A stretch of DNA of 5,432 nt from Phycisphaerales bacterium (GTDB lineage: Bacteria; Pseudomonadota; Gammaproteobacteria; Competibacterales; Competibacteraceae). The position numbers were made by a program, and so were the translations under genes. Location: assembly GCA_014879435.1 (NCBI GenBank), contig JACSSB010000345.1:1-5432 (forward strand), written 5' to 3'. The notes under the pieces were generated by a model that had not been told where the DNA came from, made no database searches, and saw only the letters and a program-made list of their open reading frames with translations. Positions 1-5,432 of the stretch are shown here, one piece after another (positions within the stretch are counted from its first letter, which is position 1; each line of letters starts with the position of its first letter).

Positions 1-19
1 GATTGAAGGCGACAACATT

Positions 20-89
20 ATTCCCACGCAAGTGGGAATCCAGGAGTCCTTGGGTGTCGTCGGTTCTGGACTCCCGCTTGCGCGGGAGT
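20..89. repeat. Inverted pair of dRS3-like palindromic hairpins
   Basis: Two perfect 8-bp stem hairpins stand 30 bases apart. The left one (20-39) has arms ATTCCCAC and GTGGGAAT around the loop GCAA. The right one (70-89) has arms ACTCCCGC and GCGGGAGT around TTGC, which is GCAA on the other strand. Each is flanked on its inner side by TCCAG/CTGGA, so 20-43 and 66-89 form a 24-base inverted repeat with only four differences. Those four are two compensated base pairs, so both hairpins stay perfect. The left hairpin fits the published neisserial dRS3 consensus ATTCCC-N8-GGGAAT. Similar palindromes are scattered between genes in many proteobacteria, so I infer a dispersed multicopy repeat, but one window cannot show copy number. 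It begins 16 bases past the trpE stop and might serve as a 3'-end structure for that transcript. Confidence 0.8.
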
Positions 90-98
90 GACGATTTT
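70..98 (+). terminator. Weak possible rightward terminator within the repeat
   Basis: On the plus strand the right hairpin (70-89, 8-bp GC-rich stem, 4-base loop) is followed by GACGA and then TTTTT at 94-98. The stem and T-run resemble an intrinsic terminator for a rightward gene left of the window, but four bases separate stem from T-run and the run is short. In the trpE (leftward) direction neither hairpin is followed by a U-tract, so it is not a classical terminator for trpE. Confidence 0.2.
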
Positions 99-104
99 TG
101 AGAT

Positions 105-1610
105 TCAGCTCTCTTCATCGACTACTTTCGGCTCATCCAATCCCTGTTCGGCCAACGCTGCTGCGCGGAATAGGGCGCGACCCTTGTTCATGGTCTCTTC
201 CCATTCGCTTTCCGGGATGGAGTCGGCGACGATGCCCGCTCCGGCTTGAACGTGCAGCATCCCGTCCTTGAGCACGGCGGTGCGGATGGCGATGGCGGTA
301 TCCATGTTGCCGGACCAGGAGAGATAACCAACCGCACCGGCATACACCCCGCGCTTGACCGGCTCCAGTTCGTCGATGATCTCCATCGCCCGAATCTTGG
401 GCGCGCCGCTGAGCGTACCGGCCGGAAAGGTGGCACGTAGCGCGTCGATGGCGCTCAATTCAGGCCGCAAGCGCCCGGTGACGTTGGATACGATGTGCAT
501 GACATGCGAGTAGCGCTCGACCGCCATTTTCTCGGTCAATTGCACGCTGCCGATTTCGCTGACCCGACCCACATCGTTGCGGCCCAGGTCGATCAGCATC
601 AGATGCTCCGCCAGTTCTTTGGGATCGGCCAGCATCTCTGCTTCCAACTCCCGATCCTGTTCTTCGGTGGCACCCCGGCGGCGCGTACCGGCAATCGGGC
701 GCACCGTCAGCAGACCGTCTTCCAGTCGAGTCAGGATTTCCGGCGAAGAACCGACGATGTGAAAATCGCCCATGTGTAGGAAATACATGTAGGGCGAGGG
801 ATTCAGTCCGCGTAGCGCCCGATACAGATCGAGCGGCGCCGCTCGAAACGGCGCACTCAGTCGCTGTGAGGGCACCACCTGCATGCAGTCGCCAGCCAGG
901 ATGTAGTCTTTAATCCGCTCAACCGCATTTTCGAAGCCTTGCTGGGTAAAGCCGGAAACGAATTCGATGTCGCTCGTCTTAGTGCCGGAATGGCGCGGCG
1001 CATAGAACGAGCAGGGAGCACGCAGTTTCTCCACCCACTCATCCAGCCGTTGCTCAGCGCGGCTCAGTGCGCGCTCCACCGCCGGATCGACCAGCGTGAT
1101 CAAAAACAGCCGCCCGGCCAGATTGTCGAACACCACCACATCTTCCGATACCAGCAGCAAGATATCGGGATTATCCAGCGGATCGGGATTCGGGCAGCAG
1201 GCCAGCCGAGGTTCGATGTAACGGATGGTGTCGTAACCGAAATAGCCGACCAGCCCGCCGATGAAGCGCGGCAGCCCTTCGCAGATAGCCGGTACGCGGT
1301 AGCGACTCTGAAAATCCTGAATCCAGCTCAGCGGGTCGGCGCATTCCAGCGTTTCGACGATTTCCCCGGCGTGCTCGACGGTGATCCGCTGACCGCGCAC
1401 CCGAATGATCTTGCGGCAAGGCAAGCCGATGATCGAATAGCGGCCCCATTTTTCACCGCCTTGCACCGATTCCAGTAGATAGCTGTACGGTGCATCGGCC
1501 AGCTTGAGATAAGTGCTCAGCGGAGTATCGAAGTCGGCCCGCACTTCGCGGGCGACCGGGATGCGATTGAAGCCTTCGCCAACCAGGCGTTGAAATTGAG
1601 TCGGGGTCAT
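105..1610 (-). CDS. trpE: Anthranilate synthase component I
   Basis: The 501-residue product converts chorismate to anthranilate, the first committed step of tryptophan synthesis, using ammonia supplied by the TrpG glutamine amidotransferase. An N-terminal domain (about residues 25-165) carries the LLES motif (45-48) of the tryptophan feedback site. The chorismate-binding domain (about 220-480) shows NPSPYMYF (270-277), KELAEHLMLIDLGRND (331-346), AGTLSGAPKIRAMEII (397-412) and GAGIVADSIPESEWEE (457-472). PIAGT (305-309) has alanine where aminodeoxychorismate synthase PabB carries its characteristic lysine (PIKGT), which favours TrpE over PabB. Length is normal and the N-terminus resembles Pseudomonas TrpE, supporting the ATG at 1610. 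The only Shine-Dalgarno-like stretch (GAGG) is about 12 bases upstream, which is weak. It lies 128 bases after gph. No trpG is present, and the gene is followed directly by a repeat, so the partner must be encoded outside this window. Confidence 0.97.
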   Translation of the reverse strand: MTPTQFQRLVGEGFNRIPVAREVRADFDTPLSTYLKLADAPYSYLLESVQGGEKWGRYSIIGLPCRKIIRVRGQRITVEHAGEIVETLECADPLSWIQDFQSRYRVPAICEGLPRFIGGLVGYFGYDTIRYIEPRLACCPNPDPLDNPDILLLVSEDVVVFDNLAGRLFLITLVDPAVERALSRAEQRLDEWVEKLRAPCSFYAPRHSGTKTSDIEFVSGFTQQGFENAVERIKDYILAGDCMQVVPSQRLSAPFRAAPLDLYRALRGLNPSPYMYFLHMGDFHIVGSSPEILTRLEDGLLTVRPIAGTRRRGATEEQDRELEAEMLADPKELAEHLMLIDLGRNDVGRVSEIGSVQLTEKMAVERYSHVMHIVSNVTGRLRPELSAIDALRATFPAGTLSGAPKIRAMEIIDELEPVKRGVYAGAVGYLSWSGNMDTAIAIRTAVLKDGMLHVQAGAGIVADSIPESEWEETMNKGRALFRAAALAEQGLDEPKVVDEES

Positions 1611-1738
1611 GGACAGAGACAGCCTCGGGTAATGGAAACGGAAAACGGCGTTGATTCGTGGGCATCAATCGGGACGACGCCATCGAAAATCCGGGACCGG
1701 TTTCCGACACACGGGGCGGGGGAGCAGGTGCGGCGACA
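1611..1738 (-). other. gph-trpE intergenic spacer, no clear signal
   Basis: This 128-base gap lies between the gph stop and the trpE start. In the leftward direction it is pyrimidine-rich near gph (runs of C around 1710-1730). It contains only a short inverted repeat, TTGAT at 1651-1655 with ATCAA at 1664-1668. I see no tandem Trp codons, no leader peptide with paired terminator and antiterminator, and no convincing -35/-10 pair. The gap is much longer than the other spacings in the cluster, so trpE may have its own control, but the sequence does not show how. Confidence 0.5.
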
Positions 1739-2419
1739 TCAGCGCGTCTTTCGCAATAGGGCGGGCAGTTCGGCGATGGAGCTGATCACAGCATCCGGCA
1801 CCGCCTCACGAATGTCGTGACCATGGTTATAACCGTAGGGCACACACACCACCGGACAACCGGCGTTGCGGGCGGCGCTCACGTCGTTGATCGAATCGCC
1901 GACCATCAGTCCTTGCGTAATCGGTACGCCAAGTCGTTCCGCACACAACAGCAGCGCATCCGGGGCCGGTTTAGGTTGGGGGACGCAATCGCCGCCAACC
2001 ACGGTGACGAAGAAATCGCCGATACCGAGCCGTTCCAATAAGGGCTTGGCGAATACCACCGGTTTATTGGTGACGCAGGCGGTCGGTAAACCCATGGCTC
2101 GCAGTTGGGCCAATCCTTCGACGACGCCTGGATAGAGCGAGCTGTAGACGCTGACATGCTCGGCGTAGGCCGCCCGATAGAGGGGTTCGGCGCGTGTGAA
2201 CAGTGCGGGGTCGGCCCCACTGTCATCCATTTCGCCGACCAAGGCACGGCGAATCAGGGTATCCATGCCGTTACCGACCCAGGTCCGTACCTGCGCTTCC
2301 TTTCGCTTTGGCAAATCCAGTTGTTGCAGCATGACATTCAGCGCCGCCGTGAGATCGGGAACGCTATCCACCAAAGTGCCGTCGAGATCGAAGAATACGG
2401 CGGCGATCTGTTCAAACAT
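1739..2419 (-). CDS. gph: Phosphoglycolate phosphatase (HAD superfamily)
   Basis: The 226-residue cytoplasmic enzyme is predicted to dephosphorylate 2-phosphoglycolate to glycolate, salvaging a by-product of oxidative DNA damage repair or of Rubisco oxygenation. All four haloacid-dehalogenase motifs are visible. DLDGT at 11-15 contains nucleophile D11 and general acid/base D13. VTNKP at 116-120 contains T117. PKPAP at 149-153 contains K150. GDSINDV at 174-180 contains D175 and D179. The helical stretch at about 18-90 is the usual type-1 cap. Length is in the normal range. The ATG at 2419 lies inside the last codons of rpe (8-base overlap, ATGTTTGA), and no good ribosome-binding site precedes it, so translation is probably coupled to rpe. 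The rpe-gph pairing is a familiar proteobacterial arrangement and strengthens the Gph call over other HAD phosphatases, although substrate cannot be read from motifs alone. Confidence 0.92.
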   Translation of the reverse strand: MFEQIAAVFFDLDGTLVDSVPDLTAALNVMLQQLDLPKRKEAQVRTWVGNGMDTLIRRALVGEMDDSGADPALFTRAEPLYRAAYAEHVSVYSSLYPGVVEGLAQLRAMGLPTACVTNKPVVFAKPLLERLGIGDFFVTVVGGDCVPQPKPAPDALLLCAERLGVPITQGLMVGDSINDVSAARNAGCPVVCVPYGYNHGHDIREAVPDAVISSIAELPALLRKTR

Positions 2420-3095
2420 GACGATGACCCACTTGGTTCAATTCAGCACGCATGGCGGCGATGGTGGCTCGATAGTCGGGAGTGCCAAAGATCGCCGAAC
2501 CGGCGACGAAGGTATCAGCGCCCGCTTCGGCGATGAGCCGGATGTTGTCGATCTTAATTCCGCCGTCCACTTCCAGGCGGATCGGATAACCGCTGTCGTC
2601 GATCAATTGCCGAGCTTCATGCAATTTTTTGAAGGTGCTATCGATAAAGCTTTGGCCACCAAAGCCGGGATTGACCGCCATCAGCAGCACCATATCCACT
2701 TTATCCATCACGTATTTTAAAGTGTCCAGAGGCGTGGCAGGGTTGAACACCAACCCAGAGCGACAGCCACAGTCGCGAATCAGTTGCAGGCTGCGGTCGA
2801 TATGGTCGCTGGCCTCCGGGTGGAAGCTGATGTAGGTGGCACCAGCCTCGGCGAAGTCGGGGATGATGCGATCCACCGGCCGAACCATCAGGTGCACGTC
2901 AATCGGCGCGCTGACCCCATGCTTGCGCAATGCCGCGCAAACTAAGGGGCCAACGCTGAGATTGGGGACGTAATGATTGTCCATCACGTCGAAATGCACC
3001 CAATCTGCGCCCGCCGCCAGTACAGCATCCACCTCCGCTCCGAGTCGGGCGAAGTCAGCCGATAGAATCGAGGGCGCGATCAGGTAGTTCGGCAT
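2412..3095 (-). CDS. rpe: Ribulose-phosphate 3-epimerase
   Basis: The 227-residue TIM-barrel enzyme interconverts D-ribulose 5-phosphate and D-xylulose 5-phosphate in the pentose phosphate pathway, and in the Calvin cycle where present. Metal ligands and catalytic residues are in place: H34 and D36 in HFDVMDNHYVPN (34-45), H68 in DVHLM (66-70), and D177 in EVDGG (175-179). The phosphate-binding NPGFGGQ is at 142-148 and S9 lies in APSILSADF (7-15). The frame stays open for 46 more codons upstream, but those overlap the aminotransferase gene and look nothing like an epimerase. The family N-terminus begins at the ATG at 3095. A modest ribosome-binding site (GAAGAG) lies 9 bases before it and overlaps the aminotransferase stop codon. 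The gene starts 13 bases after the aminotransferase ends and overlaps gph by 8 bases, indicating co-transcription. Confidence 0.96.
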   Translation of the reverse strand: MPNYLIAPSILSADFARLGAEVDAVLAAGADWVHFDVMDNHYVPNLSVGPLVCAALRKHGVSAPIDVHLMVRPVDRIIPDFAEAGATYISFHPEASDHIDRSLQLIRDCGCRSGLVFNPATPLDTLKYVMDKVDMVLLMAVNPGFGGQSFIDSTFKKLHEARQLIDDSGYPIRLEVDGGIKIDNIRLIAEAGADTFVAGSAIFGTPDYRATIAAMRAELNQVGHRHV

Positions 3096-3108
3096 GATGT
3101 CGCGCTCT

Positions 3109-4293
3109 TCAGCCCGCGACCACGCGCTGGATACGTTCCATCGCTTTGGTGAGATTGGCCATGCTGGTGGCGAAGGAGATGCGGGCACAACCTTCGGTGC
3201 CAAAGGCCGAGCCAGGCACCAGCGCCACCCCACCTTGATTCAACAGCAGCTCGGCGAAGGCAATATCATTGGCCAGACCCAGCCGCTCGATCACTTTCTG
3301 GAAGCTGGGGAAGATGTAGAAGGTGCCATCGGCCGGTGCGACTTCAACGCCGTCCATCGCTTTCAGCGCGCCATACACGTAGTCGTGCCGTTCCTTGAAA
3401 GCTTTAGTCATCATCGCGACGCAGGATTGATCGCCATTCAATCCCGCTTCCGCCGCCACCTGAGAAATGGAGGTGGGGTTGGAGGTGCTCTGGGACTGGA
3501 TATTGGTCATGGCATTGATCAAGTCCTTGGGACCGCCACAATAGCCGATGCGCCAACCGGTCATCGAATACACCTTCGATACCCCATTCAGCACGATGGT
3601 ACGGTCGTACAGATCTGGGCAGACGTTCAGGATGTTGTGGAATTTTTCCTCCGTCCACTGGATATGCTCATACATATCGTCGGTGGCGATGTAGACCTGA
3701 GGATAGCGGCGCAGCACCTCGCCCAACCCAGCCAGTTCGGCAGCGCTGTAGGCGACACCCGTCGGATTGGACGGGCTGTTGATCACCAGCAGCTTGGTGC
3801 GCGGAGTAATCGCAGCTTCCAGTTGCGCTGGGGTGATCTTGAAATGCTGGGCGATGCCCGCCTCGACGATCACCGGCACGCCATCGGCCAGCAGCGTCAT
3901 ATCGGGGTAGGACACCCAATACGGGGCGGGGATGATGACCTCATCACCGCTGCTCAGCAGCGCTTGAGCCAGATTGTAGAAGCTCTGCTTGCCACCGCAG
4001 GACACCAGAATCTGCTTCGGCTCGTAGCTCAATCCATTGTCACGCTGGAACTTGGCGATGATCGCCTTTTTCAGACCCGCCGTGCCATCCACCGGCGTGT
4101 ATTTGGTGAAACCGGCCTGAATGGCCTTGATGGCGGCTTCTTTGATGAAATCGGGAGTATCAAAGTCCGGTTCGCCAGCGCCCAGGCCAACCACGTCCTT
4201 ACCGGCTGCCTTGAGTTCGTTGGCCTTGGCGGTCACCGCCAGAGTGGGGGAAGGCTTGATGCGCTGTACACGTTCGGAAAGCGGGGTACTCAC
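3109..4293 (-). CDS. Aspartate aminotransferase, class I fold, 1-beta type
   Basis: This PLP enzyme of 394 residues transfers the amino group between aspartate/oxaloacetate and glutamate/2-oxoglutarate. The Schiff-base lysine is K240 in NGVSKVYSMTGWRIGY (236-251). Other family residues are N176 in SPSNPTG (173-179), D205 and Y208 in TDDMYEH (204-210), and R371 in ARISFATS (370-377), which binds the substrate alpha-carboxylate. GEPDFDTP (40-47) and GGKQ (100-103) place it with the Thermus-type 1-beta enzymes rather than with E. coli AspC. K102 in GGKQ and T17 in KPSPT are the kind of residues associated with extra prephenate aminotransferase activity in that subgroup. The frame extends 16 codons further upstream, but the GTG at 4293 is preceded by AGGAG with a 5-base spacer and gives the family N-terminus. 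I leave the symbol blank because aspC, aspB and aatA are all used. It is the first gene of the leftward cluster and is divergent from uvrB. Confidence 0.93.
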   Translation of the reverse strand: MSTPLSERVQRIKPSPTLAVTAKANELKAAGKDVVGLGAGEPDFDTPDFIKEAAIKAIQAGFTKYTPVDGTAGLKKAIIAKFQRDNGLSYEPKQILVSCGGKQSFYNLAQALLSSGDEVIIPAPYWVSYPDMTLLADGVPVIVEAGIAQHFKITPAQLEAAITPRTKLLVINSPSNPTGVAYSAAELAGLGEVLRRYPQVYIATDDMYEHIQWTEEKFHNILNVCPDLYDRTIVLNGVSKVYSMTGWRIGYCGGPKDLINAMTNIQSQSTSNPTSISQVAAEAGLNGDQSCVAMMTKAFKERHDYVYGALKAMDGVEVAPADGTFYIFPSFQKVIERLGLANDIAFAELLLNQGGVALVPGSAFGTEGCARISFATSMANLTKAMERIQRVVAG

Positions 4294-4298
4294 GAGAA

Positions 4299-4303
4299 CT
4301 CCT
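4299..4303 (-). promoter_or_regulatory. Ribosome-binding site that fixes the aminotransferase start
   Basis: On the minus strand AGGAG is followed by a 5-base spacer (TTCTC) and then GTG at 4293. This is the strongest Shine-Dalgarno match in the window and favours the GTG over the upstream GTG at 4341, which has none and lies almost at the predicted transcription start. Confidence 0.8.
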
Positions 4304-4335
4304 GAAGATAGTGACCGAAAAGTTGAACGACGAAA

Positions 4336-4365
4336 TTGCACGGACTGGCGGATAATACTGAAAAT
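4336..4365 (+). promoter_or_regulatory. Tentative rightward promoter region for uvrB
   Basis: A rightward promoter is expected in this 93-base divergent gap, but no match is clean. GATAAT (4351-4356) is a good -10 hexamer, but its best -35 candidate TTGAAC (4323-4328) is 22 bases away. The alternative pair TTGCAC (4336-4341) and GAAAAT (4360-4365) has 18-base spacing but weak hexamers. Either choice overlaps the leftward -10 element. Confidence 0.3.
4345..4360. promoter_or_regulatory. Degenerate LexA-like (SOS box) candidate
   Basis: CTGGCGGATAATACTG has the CTG-N10 spacing of the gammaproteobacterial LexA site (CTGT-N8-ACAG) and matches it at six of the eight conserved positions (CTGG for CTGT, ACTG for ACAG). 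It sits on the -10 elements of both divergent promoters, a fitting place for a repressor, and uvrB is a classical SOS gene in E. coli. The match is imperfect at a core position, so it may be chance. Confidence 0.22.
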
Positions 4366-4380
4366 TCACGCCCCAACCAA
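4352..4380 (-). promoter_or_regulatory. Candidate sigma-70 promoter of the leftward gene cluster
   Basis: On the minus strand TTGGTT (4380-4375) and TATTAT (4357-4352) are separated by 17 bases. The -10 element matches consensus at five of six positions and the -35 at three of six, with optimal spacing. Transcription would begin near 4345, giving a leader of about 50 bases before the GTG at 4293. It is the only plausible promoter I see for the aminotransferase-rpe-gph genes, which have no gap large enough for another. Confidence 0.5.
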
Positions 4381-4386
4381 TTGCCC

Positions 4387-5432
4387 ATGCACGCACACAA
4401 GTCCTTTGGCCTCCAGGCCCGTTTTCAGCCCGCCGGTGACCAGCCGGAAGCGATTGCCCGACTGGTCGCCGGTCTGAACGATGGCCTGGCCCATCAGACC
4501 CTGCTGGGTGTCACCGGCAGCGGCAAAACCTACACCGTCGCCAATGTGATCGCCACCGTGCGGCGACCAGCATTGATCCTGGCGCCTAATAAAACGTTGG
4601 CGGCGCAACTGTATGGCGAGATGAAGGAATTCTTTCCTGACAACGCGGTGGAGTATTTTGTTTCCTATTACGATTACTACCAACCGGAAGCCTACGTGCC
4701 GTCGTCGGATACCTACATCGAAAAGGATGCGTCGATCAACGAGCACATCGAGCAGATGCGCTTGTCGGCAACCAAGGCGATTTTGGAGCGGCCTGATACG
4801 GTAATCGTGGCCACGGTGTCAGCGATTTACGGCTTGGGCGATCCCGAATCGTACATGAAGATGCTGCTGCATTTGGTGCGCGGCGAGCGCATCGACCAGC
4901 GCGCCATTCTGCGCCGCTTGGCGGATTTGCAGTATACCCGTAACGATTTGGAATTGGCGCGTGGCACTTTTCGGGTGCGTGGTGAAGTGATCGATATTCA
5001 CCCGGCTGAGTCCGATACCGAGGCGGTGCGGGTGGAGTTGTTTGATGATGAGATCGAATCGCTCAGTCTGTTCGATCCGCTGACCGGTCATGTGCTGCGC
5101 AAGACGCCGCGTTATACCGTGTATCCCAAGACCCACTACGTGACCCCGCGTGAGCAGTTGCTCAAGGCGGTGGATGCGATCAAGGACGAGTTACAGGAGC
5201 GCTTGGCGGAGTTGTATGCCGCCAATAAATTGCTGGAGGCGCAGCGTTTGGAGCAGCGTACCCGCTTCGATATCGAGATGATGTTGGAGTTGGGGTATTG
5301 CAGCGGCATCGAAAATTATTCCCGCCATTTGTCCGGGCGCGAGGCGGGCGAGCCACCGCCGACGCTGTTGGATTATTTGCCCCCGGAGGCATTGATTGTT
5401 ATCGACGAGAGCCATGTCACCGTGCCGCAGTT
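4387..5432 (+). CDS. uvrB: Excinuclease ABC subunit B (partial, 3' end missing)
   Basis: UvrB is the helicase-like damage-verification subunit of nucleotide excision repair. It is loaded by UvrA and recruits UvrC for incision. The first 348 codons are present, about half of the usual 670 or so residues, and the frame is intact to the window edge. The Walker A motif GVTGSGKT is at 41-48 (K47). The beta-hairpin that probes damaged DNA includes Y94, Y95, Y97 and Y98 in FVSYYDYYQPEAYVP (91-105). The UvrB-specific domain follows, with RGTFRVRGEVIDI (192-204) and YPKTHYVTP (246-254), and the Walker B box DESH is at 340-343 near the end. The remaining helicase motifs, the YAD/RRR region and the C-terminal UvrC-binding domain lie beyond the window. 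The ATG at 4387 gives the family N-terminus, but no Shine-Dalgarno sequence precedes it, so translation may depend on a short or unstructured leader. It is divergent from the aminotransferase gene. Confidence 0.97.
   Translation, partial: MHAHKSFGLQARFQPAGDQPEAIARLVAGLNDGLAHQTLLGVTGSGKTYTVANVIATVRRPALILAPNKTLAAQLYGEMKEFFPDNAVEYFVSYYDYYQPEAYVPSSDTYIEKDASINEHIEQMRLSATKAILERPDTVIVATVSAIYGLGDPESYMKMLLHLVRGERIDQRAILRRLADLQYTRNDLELARGTFRVRGEVIDIHPAESDTEAVRVELFDDEIESLSLFDPLTGHVLRKTPRYTVYPKTHYVTPREQLLKAVDAIKDELQERLAELYAANKLLEAQRLEQRTRFDIEMMLELGYCSGIENYSRHLSGREAGEPPPTLLDYLPPEALIVIDESHVTVPQ

Noticed and set aside
1..104. Considered as a CRISPR fragment or insertion-sequence end
   Set aside because: The repeat units are inverted rather than direct, there is no regular spacer series, no transposase gene, and no target-site duplication that I can see.
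939..1478. A 179-codon plus-strand open frame antisense to trpE, and similar frames at 495-779 and 2105-2536
   Set aside because: They share the codon-aligned antisense register with trpE and gph and are explained by codon bias. None resembles a known family or has a ribosome-binding site worth noting.
1651..1668. Short inverted repeat TTGAT/ATCAA in the gph-trpE gap, considered as an operator
   Set aside because: Five-base arms with an eight-base spacer are expected by chance, and it does not resemble the TrpR operator.
3163..3170. GCTGGTGG, identical to the E. coli Chi octamer
   Set aside because: It falls on codons for the conserved ATS-M segment of the aminotransferase and is a single occurrence. 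One copy shows nothing about recombination hotspots here.
3096..3233. A 46-residue N-terminal extension of the epimerase frame
   Set aside because: It lies inside the aminotransferase gene in another frame, and the epimerase family begins at the ATG at 3095.
3094..4305. A 403-codon plus-strand open frame running antisense along the whole aminotransferase gene
   Set aside because: It is codon-aligned with the real gene, so its stops would require TTA, CTA or TCA codons in the sense strand, which GC-rich genes rarely use. The protein is low in recognisable motifs, and the aminotransferase on the other strand is unambiguous.

Overview
This is a GC-rich, densely coding chromosomal window that looks gammaproteobacterial. 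It carries four leftward genes (minus strand) and one rightward gene that runs off the right edge. All five products belong to well-known families and appear intact. The order rpe-gph-trpE on one strand is an arrangement I know from Pseudomonas and related Gammaproteobacteria. The trpE, rpe and uvrB products also read most like proteins of that class. I cannot name a genus.

Layout from left to right. Positions 1-104 are non-coding and hold a compact structured repeat: two palindromic hairpins in inverted orientation, one fitting the ATTCCC-N8-GGGAAT pattern of the neisserial dRS3 repeat. It lies immediately downstream of trpE. trpE (anthranilate synthase component I) occupies 105-1610, followed by a 128-base gap. 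gph (phosphoglycolate phosphatase, 1739-2419) overlaps rpe (ribulose-phosphate 3-epimerase, 2412-3095) by 8 bases. Then comes a class I aminotransferase of the aspartate aminotransferase 1-beta type (3109-4293). All four are read leftward. The 93-base gap at 4294-4386 is a divergent promoter region. From 4387 uvrB (excinuclease ABC subunit B) is read rightward and is cut off after 348 codons.

The close spacing of aminotransferase-rpe-gph (13 bases, then an 8-base overlap) suggests one transcription unit starting in the divergent region, with trpE as a more loosely attached fourth gene. Functionally, rpe interconverts pentose phosphates, gph salvages 2-phosphoglycolate, trpE draws chorismate into tryptophan, and the aminotransferase serves aspartate/glutamate metabolism and might also act on prephenate. 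UvrB belongs to nucleotide excision repair and shares only the promoter region.

I see no new multi-gene system here. The items most worth a second look are the covarying hairpin pair downstream of trpE, the possible LexA-like site and overlapping -10 elements between the aminotransferase gene and uvrB, and the possible prephenate activity of the aminotransferase.
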